64,000 nt of DNA, taken from contig NZ_CP083590.1 in the NCBI RefSeq assembly GCF_020099395.1, positions 2,418,001 to 2,482,000 on the forward strand, in the 5' to 3' direction. The notes under the pieces were generated by a model, which made no database searches, had not been told where the DNA came from, and worked only from the letters and a program-made list of their open reading frames with translations. The DNA is from Streptomyces mobaraensis (lineage in GTDB: Bacteria > Actinomycetota > Actinomycetes > Streptomycetales > Streptomycetaceae). The stretch's first letter is position 1. Every line of letters starts with the position of its first letter. A program made the position numbers and the translations under genes. Positions 27,241-34,570 of the stretch are shown here, piece by piece.

Positions 27241-27876
27241 TCATCCGGGGGTGACGTCGAGGGCGCGGCCGACCAGGATCAGCAGCGAGTCGACGACCGT
27301 GTTCCGCTTCCGCGCGTCCATGATCACGATCGGGACGTGCGGGGTCAGCGAGAGCGCCTCGCGGACCTCCTCCGCCTCGTGCCGGGGCGTCCCCTCGAAG
27401 TGGTTGACGGCGACGATGTACGGCAGCCCGCTGCTCTCGAAGTAGTCGAGGGCGGGGAAGCAGTCCGCCAGCCTGCGGGTGTCGCACATGACGACGGCCC
27501 CGATGGCGCCGCGCACCAGGTCGTCCCACATGAACCAGAACCGCTGCTGGCCGGGGGTGCCGAACAGGTAGAGGACCAGGTCGGGTTCGAGGGTGATCCG
27601 GCCGAAGTCCATGGCGACCGTGGTCGTGGCCTTCTCCGGGACGGCGACGGCGTCGTCCACCTCCTCCCCGGCGACCGTCATCACGGCCTCCGTGCGCAGC
27701 GGGGTGATCTCCGAGACCGAGCCCACGAACGTCGTCTTGCCCACGCCGAAGCCGCCCGCGATGACGATCTTCGTGGCGGCGGGGGCCCGGGTGCGGCCGT
27801 CCGGGGCGTGCTGCGGGCGCTCCCGTACGGGTTCGGAGCCCGCTATCGTCTCCGTCTCAGATCCTGCGAAGTCCAC
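27241..27876 (-). CDS. cvnD: Conservon GTPase-like protein (CvnD)
   Basis: The 211-residue protein is a small Ras/Arf-like nucleotide-binding protein. It has P-loop GGFGVGKTT, switch-region FGTPGQQRFWFMWDDLVRG, and VNHFEG in place of the usual NKxD, a feature of this family. In conservons it works with CvnA-C in a complex said to resemble eukaryotic G-protein signalling. The start is GTG at 27876, overlapping the end of cvnC by 20 bp; longer frames upstream are out of register with real sequence. It is followed after 7 bp by the monooxygenase. Confidence 0.92.
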   Translation of the reverse strand: MDFAGSETETIAGSEPVRERPQHAPDGRTRAPAATKIVIAGGFGVGKTTFVGSVSEITPLRTEAVMTVAGEEVDDAVAVPEKATTTVAMDFGRITLEPDLVLYLFGTPGQQRFWFMWDDLVRGAIGAVVMCDTRRLADCFPALDYFESSGLPYIVAVNHFEGTPRHEAEEVREALSLTPHVPIVIMDARKRNTVVDSLLILVGRALDVTPG

Positions 27877-28273
27877 ACTGGACCCTTTCGAGCAGCGCGC
27901 GGTCGGGCCGTCCGGTGCCGTGACCGGGGCCGTAGACGCGGATTCTTCCCTGGTCCGCCAGGTCGCCGAGGAGGACGCGGACCACCCCGAGCGGCATCCT
28001 GAGCAGCGCGGAGACCTCGGCGACGGCCCGGAGTCCGCGGCAGAGCCCGACGATGGCGCCCGCCTCGGGGACCAGCCGGGCGGCCCCCGGCTCACCGGGC
28101 CGCCGCTCGTGGGTCTGCACGAACGTCTCCACCTGGAGGACGTGCCCGCAGGGGGCGCGTCCGCCCGCGGCGGAGTACGGGCGGACGCGGGCCGTCCGGC
28201 CCCGGCGCGCGGGCGCGGGGGCCGGGTGCGCGGGGGCCAGGTGCGGGGCGGGCACGGCGCAGCCTCCGGTCAC
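27857..28273 (-). CDS. cvnC: Conservon DUF742 protein (CvnC)
   Basis: The 138-residue protein is a winged-helix DUF742 member: RVRPYSAAGGRAP, then VEVSALLRMPLGVVRVLLGDLADQGRIRV and a final VQCGLRRI, where such proteins typically end in LRRL. The start is GTG at 28273 and overlaps the stop of cvnB by four bases (GTGA); its end overlaps cvnD by 20 bp. It belongs to the conservon operon, where it binds partner components. Its exact biochemical role is not known. Confidence 0.92.
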   Translation of the reverse strand: MTGGCAVPAPHLAPAHPAPAPARRGRTARVRPYSAAGGRAPCGHVLQVETFVQTHERRPGEPGAARLVPEAGAIVGLCRGLRAVAEVSALLRMPLGVVRVLLGDLADQGRIRVYGPGHGTGRPDRALLERVQCGLRRI

Positions 28274-28881
28274 CTGACCGCCTCCACCGACTGCCGCAGT
28301 TCGCGCCGGAGTTCGGGGGTCAGGACGTGCCCGGCGCGGCCGACGAACAGCGCCATGTGGTAGGCGACGACGCTCATGTCGCAGTCCGGGGCGGTGTGGA
28401 CGCCCAGCAGCGAGCCGTCGCTGATGGTCATGACGAACAGGCTGCCCTCCTCCATGGCCACCATGGTCTGTTTGACGGTGCCCCCGTCCATCAGGGACGC
28501 GGCCCCGGTGGTCAGGCTGCCCAGCCCCGCGACGATCGTCGCCAGGTCGGCGGAGGAGTGCCGGGGGCCGTCAACCGGGCCGCCCAAGGGCCCGTCCAAG
28601 GGGCCGCCGCCGTCCGGCCGCTGCCGCGGATCGGAGGAGAGCAGCAACAGGCCGTCGGAGGAGACGACCGCCACCGACCGGACGCCGGGCACCTCCTCGA
28701 CCACGTCGGTCAGCAGCCATTGGAGGTTGCGGGCCTCGTGGCTCAGCCCGTAACCGGTGCCGCCGGCGGGAAGTCCGGCACCGCCGGGGATTCCCGGGGT
28801 GCCGACAGGGGTTCCGACGGGGGTTCCGACGGGACTTCCAACGGGGGTGACGGGGGTCGCCCCCCGGGAAAATGCAGTCAA
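28270..28881 (-). CDS. cvnB: Conservon roadblock/LC7 protein (CvnB)
   Basis: The 203-residue protein has a roadblock/LC7 domain (about 50-195, LQWLLTDVVEEVPGVRSVAVV and GSLFVMTISDGSLLGV). Homologues are usually about 140 residues. The extra length comes from an N-terminal run of TPVG repeats (about 9-30) and a DGGGPLDGPLGGPVDGP insertion in the domain. It starts with TTG at 28881, overlapping the stop of cvnA by four bases (TTGA), so translation is coupled. It probably regulates nucleotide exchange or hydrolysis of CvnD. Confidence 0.92.
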   Translation of the reverse strand: MTAFSRGATPVTPVGSPVGTPVGTPVGTPGIPGGAGLPAGGTGYGLSHEARNLQWLLTDVVEEVPGVRSVAVVSSDGLLLLSSDPRQRPDGGGPLDGPLGGPVDGPRHSSADLATIVAGLGSLTTGAASLMDGGTVKQTMVAMEEGSLFVMTISDGSLLGVHTAPDCDMSVVAYHMALFVGRAGHVLTPELRRELRQSVEAVR

Positions 28882-31487
28882 CCGCGTGCCTCCTCGACAT
28901 CGCCGACGTCACCACCTGCGTGTGGCGCCTCCGCCCGGCGCCGCTCGCCCTCGCGCCCCGCGAGCTCCTGCGCGACGTCGCGCCGGCCCTCCCGCGCCCC
29001 CTGCTGGAACCCGGCGAGCTTGGCCCGCAGCGCCTCCGCGTCCACGCCCTTGCGCACCTGCCGGCCCGGTGGCACCACCACGGCCTGCGGCACCGCACGC
29101 GGGGTGCGCTTGGGCAGCCCGCTGCCGGTGAGGGCGCCGTCCACCGGGCCCGTCGGGTACGGGTCCGGGGCGGCCGTGGGAGCGGAGGGGCGGGCGTGCC
29201 GTCCGCTCCCGCCGGGCTGGGCGGGGACGGTGGGGCGGCCCTCCGGGCTGAGGGGGCGCACCTCGGGCGGGGCGACGGGGGCGCCCCGCTCGGGGACGAT
29301 CAGCTGGATGGTCGCGTCGTCCGGCGGCCCGGAGGCCGCCGGCTGCGGCGCGAACCCGGCCATCCGCCGCGAACGCCCGGCCATCACGTGCGAGTTGGCC
29401 TCGGCGGCGACGCCCGGCAGCTGCACGGCCGGGGCGGTGGAGGCGCCCGGCGCCGGGGGCGTGGCCTGCGGCTCGGCGACGGGCGGCGGTCCGGCGGGCA
29501 GCAGCCGGGCGGGCAGCACCACGACGGCCGTAATGCCGCCGGGCCGCTGCTCGCGCAGCTGGACGCGGACGCCGTGCCGGGCCGCGAGCCGGGCGACGAC
29601 GTAGAGGCCGAGGCCCATCACGGCGTCGTCCGGAACGCCCGCCGGGCCCGGGCCCGGCGGCTCCGGATCGGCCTGCGCCAGCAGGGAGTTGATCTGCTCC
29701 AGGCGGTCGGGGGCCATGCCGATGCCCTCGTCCTGGACGGACAGCATCACGTCGCCGTTCTCCAGCAGCCAGCCGGAGACCTGCACGGGCACGTCCGGCG
29801 GCGAGAACGCCGTGGCGTTCTCCAGGAGTTCGGCGACCAGGTGGCTGATGTCGTCCGAGGCGAAGCCGGCGAGCTGGCAGCGGGCCGGGAGGGAGTGGAT
29901 GCGGACCCGCTCGTACCGTTCGATCTCGCTGACGGCGGCCCGCAGCACGTCCAGCAGCGGGACCGTGCCCGCGTGCCCGCCGACGTGCTCGGAGCCGGCC
30001 AGGACCAGCAGGTTCTCGCTGTGCCTGCGCATCCGGGTGGCGAGGTGGTCGAGTTTGAAGAGGACGTCGAGGCGGTCGGGGTCGGCCTCGTGCGCCTCCA
30101 GTCCCTCGATGACGGTGAGCTGGCGCTCGACGAGGCCGAGGGTGCGCAGCGACAGGCTGGCGCAGGTGGTGTGGGCGCGTCCGGCGAGGCCGGCGAGGTG
30201 TTCCTCGCGGTCCCGGTCGCGGGCGCGCAGCGCGTCGCGCTCGTCGGCGAGGTCCTGGCGGGCGGCGTCCAGCCGGGCGCGCTCGGCGTCCAGCAGGGTG
30301 ATGCGCTCGCGCTGCCGGACGACGGTGCCGTGCAGGACGTTGACCGAGCGGGCGATCTCCGCGAACTCGTCGTCCCGGCCCTTGAAGGCGACCGGTTCGG
30401 TGCCGCCGGGGTCGGCGCAGACCCGGCGGGCGCCCTGCCGGAGGGCGGCCAGCGGGCGGGTCAGCGAGCGGGTGGCCCGGACGCCGCCGAACAGGGCGGC
30501 GGCGAAGCAGAGCGCGACCAGCCCGGCGCGCACCTGGAAGGCCGTCACGTCGCGCTCGTGGACCCGCGCCAGGTGGTCGGCCTCGGCGGCGGCCAGGTCG
30601 GACTCGACGCCGCGCATCCGGTCCAGGCGGGTGGTGAGCAGGGCGCGCACGGGCCCGGCGTCCTGCACCCGCTCCCCGGCGACCAGAGCGGGGAGCCGGG
30701 ACTCGGCGGCGGAGACGTCCGGGCCGCTCACCTCCCGGGCGTAGGCGTCGCGGGCCTTGGCCGGGGCGAGCTGGGCGAAGTCGGCGCGGGCGGCGCGCTC
30801 GCGGGTGTCGGTCTGCTGGGCGGCGGCGGCCAGTTCGGGCCGTTCGCGGTGGGCGGCGGAGGCCGCGTAGGAGGCGAGGAGCAGGCCGCGGGTGGCGGAC
30901 GCCTCCTCGACCGCGCGGCCGAGCAGCGCCACGGCCTGCCCGTCGCCCGTCCCGGCCCGTTCGGGCAGCCGGGCGGCGAGGGTGCCGGCGACGCCGTGCA
31001 GGGCCTGCACGGTGGAGGTGTAGGTGCGGAAGACGGTCAGCGGGTCGGCGGAGCCGGTGAGGACGGTGCGCCGCTCCCGCGCCAGGCCGTCGAGCCGGGT
31101 GCGGACCGCCTCGGGGAGCCCGGCGCGCGTCGTCGCCGAGGTGAGGAAGGCGCCGAGCCGCCGGTCCGTCCGGGCGCGCCGGGCCGCGAGGGTGGCCGGT
31201 ACGGGGCCGCGGCCGGCCGCCGTGTACTCGGTGACCGCGTCGCGCTCGTCCGCCAGTTCGTGGGCGAGCCGCACGGCGTCGCTCGCGGCCTCGGCCGTGG
31301 GGACGAGCCGCGCGGTGTCCGCCGCGTCACGGTAGGCGTCCGCGACGCCCAGCGCGCCCGCGCCGAGGACCGCCAGGGAGGCGGTCGCGACGGAGAGGAC
31401 GAGCCGGTTGCGGGCGCGGGCGGTGCCCTCCGGCACCCCCGTGGTCTGTCGCTCCCGTCGCCCGCCCCGAAGCCGCTTCTTCCGCAC
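28878..31487 (-). CDS. cvnA: Conservon sensor kinase-like protein (CvnA)
   Basis: The 869-residue membrane protein is the first gene of the conservon. It has a membrane segment at about 27-48, an extracytoplasmic nitrate/nitrite-sensing-like helical domain (about 60-310), a second membrane segment, a HAMP-like region near 335-400 (TRPLAALRQGARRV), and an HATPase domain (about 540-680) with LVAELLENATAF and QDEGIGMAP. No clear phospho-accepting histidine is seen, as expected for CvnA proteins. The C-terminal 200 residues are disordered. The start is GTG at 31487. It is divergent from a PP2C-like gene across 303 bp. Confidence 0.9.
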   Translation of the reverse strand: MRKKRLRGGRRERQTTGVPEGTARARNRLVLSVATASLAVLGAGALGVADAYRDAADTARLVPTAEAASDAVRLAHELADERDAVTEYTAAGRGPVPATLAARRARTDRRLGAFLTSATTRAGLPEAVRTRLDGLARERRTVLTGSADPLTVFRTYTSTVQALHGVAGTLAARLPERAGTGDGQAVALLGRAVEEASATRGLLLASYAASAAHRERPELAAAAQQTDTRERAARADFAQLAPAKARDAYAREVSGPDVSAAESRLPALVAGERVQDAGPVRALLTTRLDRMRGVESDLAAAEADHLARVHERDVTAFQVRAGLVALCFAAALFGGVRATRSLTRPLAALRQGARRVCADPGGTEPVAFKGRDDEFAEIARSVNVLHGTVVRQRERITLLDAERARLDAARQDLADERDALRARDRDREEHLAGLAGRAHTTCASLSLRTLGLVERQLTVIEGLEAHEADPDRLDVLFKLDHLATRMRRHSENLLVLAGSEHVGGHAGTVPLLDVLRAAVSEIERYERVRIHSLPARCQLAGFASDDISHLVAELLENATAFSPPDVPVQVSGWLLENGDVMLSVQDEGIGMAPDRLEQINSLLAQADPEPPGPGPAGVPDDAVMGLGLYVVARLAARHGVRVQLREQRPGGITAVVVLPARLLPAGPPPVAEPQATPPAPGASTAPAVQLPGVAAEANSHVMAGRSRRMAGFAPQPAASGPPDDATIQLIVPERGAPVAPPEVRPLSPEGRPTVPAQPGGSGRHARPSAPTAAPDPYPTGPVDGALTGSGLPKRTPRAVPQAVVVPPGRQVRKGVDAEALRAKLAGFQQGAREGRRDVAQELAGREGERRRAEAPHAGGDVGDVEEARG

Positions 31488-31790
31488 CGGTGCTCACAAT
31501 CCGCTCTCGTCCGGTCTGGGTCCCGCCCACCCCTGGCGCTGACTGGACCTTGTCAGCACGGGGGCGGGGCGGGCGCCGGTCATCCGTCCGCCACACCCGA
31601 AGGTGTGGGGTTCCGTCCCGGAAGTTGCCGTGATCGTCCACCGGCCGCACGCCGCCCCCCGCCGCGTAGGTGGGAATGCCGTGTCGCCGCGTCCGCCGCC
31701 CCCGGCAACCGCCACCCGGTAAACCGCCCGGCCCGCCGGAAGGATGCGCGCCAACCGCCGCGGAAATCACGGCTCGTGCACACTGGCCCC
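31488..31790. promoter_or_regulatory. Divergent promoter region of cvnA and the PP2C-like gene
   Basis: The 303-bp gap has no gene. It contains a small inverted repeat CCACACC-CGAA-GGTGTGG (31591-31608). Before the PP2C-like start, CACACT lies close to the ATG, so that message may be almost leaderless. No clear promoter is seen for cvnA. Confidence 0.35.
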
Positions 31791-32564
31791 ATGCGCATCG
31801 AGCTGGCCACCCGGCCGGGCGACCCGGCCCGGCCCAACGAGGACTTCGTGTCGGCGGTCCTGCCCGCCTCCGGACGGGGCGGCGCGCTGGTGCTGCTGGA
31901 CGGCGTGACGCCGCCGCCGGACGGGGACGACGGCTGTGAGCACGGCGTTCCCTGGTTCACGGCGCGTCTGGGCGGCGCACTGCTGGAACTGTGCGCCACC
32001 CGGCGCGAACTGACGCCGCGCCAGTGCCTGGCCGACGCGATCACCCGCACCGCGGACGCCCACCGGACCGGCTGTGATCTCGGTCACCGCCGCACCCCGC
32101 AGGCCACCGTGGTGGCCGCCCGCTGGGACGAGGAGCGGGTGGAGTACCTGGTGCTGTCGGACTCCGTCCTCCTGGTGGAGGGCGCGGACGGCGCGGTGAC
32201 ACCCGTGCTCGACGACCGGATCGCCCGGCTCGCCGCGCTCGGCCCGGTGACGGACGCCCACCGCAACGCCGAGGGCGGCTTCCACACGGCCGCCGCCGAC
32301 CCCGCCGTCACCGAGCTGGCCGTCACGGGCGTCCTGCCGCGCGCCGGGGTCCGCGCCCTGGCCGCGCTCAGCGACGGCGCGGCCCGCTGGGTGGAGGTCT
32401 TCGCCGAGGGCGACTGGACCGCCTGCGCCGCCCTGCTGGCCAAGAGCGGCCCGCGCGCCCTCGTCGACCGGGTCCGGGCGGCGGAGCTGGCCGACCCGGA
32501 CCGGCGGCTGTTCCGGCGGGGGAAGGTGCACGACGACGCGGCGGCGGTGTACGCGGAGTTGTAG
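31791..32564 (+). CDS. PP2C-like protein phosphatase
   Basis: The 257-residue protein resembles PP2C phosphatases: PNEDFVSAVL near the N-terminus, VLLDGVTPPPDGDDGCEHG in place of the usual D-G motif, VLSDSVLLVEG, ALSDGAARWVEVF and HDDAAAVYAEL at the end, supplying the metal Asp residues. Such enzymes dephosphorylate Ser/Thr proteins, though this divergent group may do something else. The start is ATG at 31791; no ribosome site is visible. It is divergent from the conservon operon. Confidence 0.8.
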   Translation: MRIELATRPGDPARPNEDFVSAVLPASGRGGALVLLDGVTPPPDGDDGCEHGVPWFTARLGGALLELCATRRELTPRQCLADAITRTADAHRTGCDLGHRRTPQATVVAARWDEERVEYLVLSDSVLLVEGADGAVTPVLDDRIARLAALGPVTDAHRNAEGGFHTAAADPAVTELAVTGVLPRAGVRALAALSDGAARWVEVFAEGDWTACAALLAKSGPRALVDRVRAAELADPDRRLFRRGKVHDDAAAVYAEL

Positions 32565-32726
32565 CCGGCCGGCGCCGGCGGGTGGACGACGGCCGGGCCC
32601 GCCGGTGGGCGCACGGCCGGCCGGGCCCCGCGTTCCGGAGGCGTCCGCCAGGGCCCACCCGCGGCCCGGCCGCGTTCGGACGCGGCGTCCGGGTGACCCT
32701 CCCGGCTGGAACGGTTCATGGCGGGT

Positions 32727-32773
32727 ATCCGTCCGGAACGGCCGTGGCGGTGGCATCCGTCCGGAACGGCCGT
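32727..32773. repeat. Direct repeat, two copies of 19 bp
   Basis: ATCCGTCCGGAACGGCCGT occurs at 32727-32745 and 32755-32773, period 28 bp. It lies in the 294-bp stretch (32565-32858) between the convergent PP2C-like and MarR genes, which otherwise shows nothing recognisable. Confidence 0.8.
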
Positions 32774-32858
32774 CCGCCGTCGCGTGACCGTCAGCCTCCC
32801 GGGGAGTCCGATGAACGATCCGCTCGCGTCGACGACACGGCCCCCCACCCCCGGTCCG

Positions 32859-33353
32859 TCAGCCGCCCAGAGTCGTGTTCAGCCGGTGCAGCAGCCGGGC
32901 CAGTTCGCCGATCTCGGCGCGGTCCCAGTCGGCGAGCTTGCGCATGTACTGGCCCCGGCGGGCGTCGCGGACGCGGCTGAAGCGGGCGTGTCCCTCCTCG
33001 GTGAGGGCGACCAGCGAGGCGCGGCCGTCCGCCGGGTCGGGGGTGCGGGTGACCAGGCCGAGGTCGCCCAGGGCGCGGAGCTGGCGGCTCATGGTGGCCT
33101 TGCCGACGCCGAAGTAGGCGGCGAGGTCGGTGGCGCGCTGGCGGCCGGCGTCGGCCAGCCGGACCAGCAGGCCGTAGGCGGCCGCTTCCAGCTCGGGGTG
33201 GACCTCGCGCGCCATCTCCCCGGAGGAGGCGCGGGCGCGGCGCAGGAACACGGAGAGCTCGCGTTCCAGGGCGAGGAACGGGTGGTCCTCACCACTGGCG
33301 GTCCGCTGGTCCGTACCGCCCTCCTCGGGAGGCGGCGTGGTGGTCTGGTGCAC
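32859..33353 (-). CDS. MarR family regulator
   Basis: The 164-residue protein has a winged-helix core (about 60-130: ATDLAAYFGVGKATMSRQLRALGDLGLV, wing TPDPADGRASLVALTEEGHA). The start is GTG at 33353 with GGAGAGGG upstream. A dyad TTTCCAGTACGTGAAA 18-33 bases upstream of the start is a plausible auto-regulatory operator. It is divergent from the GH25 lysozyme gene, 225 bp away. The effector is unknown. Confidence 0.88.
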   Translation of the reverse strand: MHQTTTPPPEEGGTDQRTASGEDHPFLALERELSVFLRRARASSGEMAREVHPELEAAAYGLLVRLADAGRQRATDLAAYFGVGKATMSRQLRALGDLGLVTRTPDPADGRASLVALTEEGHARFSRVRDARRGQYMRKLADWDRAEIGELARLLHRLNTTLGG

Positions 33354-33370
33354 GTGGGGCCCTCTCCGGC

Positions 33371-33386
33371 TTTCCAGTACGTGAAA
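33371..33386. promoter_or_regulatory. MarR operator candidate
   Basis: TTTC-CA-GTAC-GT-GAAA is an imperfect palindrome (12 of 16 positions symmetric, with a GTAC centre). It is directly upstream of the MarR gene, where a self-binding site is expected. Confidence 0.4.
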
Positions 33387-33577
33387 CTTTGCCCGGGTCG
33401 CGGCAGGTCGCCGCAGCTCCGTCAGTATTTCGCAGGATTAGACCAACGACGGCACCCCGGGGACCTATCCCCGATACCGCTACCCGCGTAGTTTGCCGAG
33501 TGGGCATATCTATGTCATGGCCGCGCCAATCGGCGCCCACCGATCGGATCCTCCCCCACCGAGGTCCCGGAGGCAGC

Positions 33578-34453
33578 ATGTCCGCACTCCCCCGTCCCAC
33601 CACCCCCCACGCCCGCCGCAGACCCCCCGGGCCGGCGGCCGTCCGCACCCTCCTCACCGCCTTACTCGCCGTGGTCGCCCTGCTCGTCGCCCTCCCCGGC
33701 ACCGCGCGCGCCGCCGGCGACGGCTTCGCCCCGCCCCGCCCGGGCCACCCGGACCGCGACTGGATGGGCTCCACCGTCCGCCTCCACGAGGGCGGCGAAC
33801 CCGTCGTCGAACCGGAGCGGCTGACCGCGACCGTCGAAGGCGTGGACGTCAGCAGCCACAACGGGAACGTGGCCTGGAGCACCCTCTGGAACTCCGGAGC
33901 CCGCTTCGCCTACGTCAAGGCCACCGAGGGCACCGGCTACACCAACCCGTACTTCGCCCAGCAGTACAACGGCTCGTACAACGTCGGCATGCTGCGCGGC
34001 TCCTACCACTTCGCGCTGCCCGACCACGCCGACGGCGCCGCCCAGGCGAACTACTTCGCCGACCACGGCGGCGGCTGGTCCGCCGACGGGCGGACGCTGC
34101 CCGGCGTGCTCGACATGGAGTACAACCCCTACGGCGACATCTGCTACGGGATGAGCACCGGCGCCCTGGTCGACTGGATGACCGACTTCTTCCGCACCTA
34201 CCGGCAGCGCACCGGCCGGGACGCCGTCCTGTACACCTCCACCGCCTGGTGGCAGCGGTGCACCGGCGACTACGCCGGCTTCGGCGCCGTCAACCCGCTG
34301 TGGATCCCGCGCTACGCCGGCTCGCCGGGGACGCTCCCGGCCGGCTGGAGCTTCCACACGTTCTGGCAGTACACCGACACCGGGCCGGTGGTCGGCGACC
34401 ACAACCGCTTCAACGGCTCGCAGTCCCGCCTCCAGGCGCTGGCCGACGGCTGA
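33578..34453 (+). CDS. Secreted GH25 lysozyme (TTA codon in signal peptide)
   Basis: The 291-residue protein has a signal peptide (about 1-45, cleavage near ARA-AGD) and one GH25 muramidase domain: GVDVSSHNGNVAW (catalytic Asp strand), FAYVKATEGTGY, and the acidic pair in VLDMEYNPYG. It cuts the MurNAc-GlcNAc bond of peptidoglycan. ATG at 33578 follows GGAGG. Codon 29 (33662-33664) is TTA, which needs the bldA tRNA in Streptomyces, so expression is probably tied to development. It is convergent with the M4 protease gene across a bidirectional hairpin. Confidence 0.92.
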   Translation: MSALPRPTTPHARRRPPGPAAVRTLLTALLAVVALLVALPGTARAAGDGFAPPRPGHPDRDWMGSTVRLHEGGEPVVEPERLTATVEGVDVSSHNGNVAWSTLWNSGARFAYVKATEGTGYTNPYFAQQYNGSYNVGMLRGSYHFALPDHADGAAQANYFADHGGGWSADGRTLPGVLDMEYNPYGDICYGMSTGALVDWMTDFFRTYRQRTGRDAVLYTSTAWWQRCTGDYAGFGAVNPLWIPRYAGSPGTLPAGWSFHTFWQYTDTGPVVGDHNRFNGSQSRLQALADG

Positions 34454-34509
34454 GGGCCGAGGGGCTGACGGCCGGGCCGCCGACGGCTGACGGGGCGGCC
34501 TCACGGCGG

Positions 34510-34545
34510 GCCGTGCCCCCGGCACATCGGCGCCGGGGGCACGGC
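34510..34545. terminator. Bidirectional hairpin between convergent genes
   Basis: GCCGTGCCCCCGGC (34510-34523) pairs perfectly with 34532-34545, loop 8. It lies between the stops of the lysozyme and the M4 protease genes. Confidence 0.75.
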
Positions 34546-34570
34546 TCTCACGCGTGCCGGCGAACGGCCG

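Noticed and set aside
26121..27254. 377-codon plus-strand frame
   Set aside because: Antisense of the flavin monooxygenase; low-complexity Gly/Ala/Glu only.
32727..32773. Operator pair for the MarR protein
   Set aside because: It lies downstream of the MarR gene between convergent stops, so a promoter role is unlikely.
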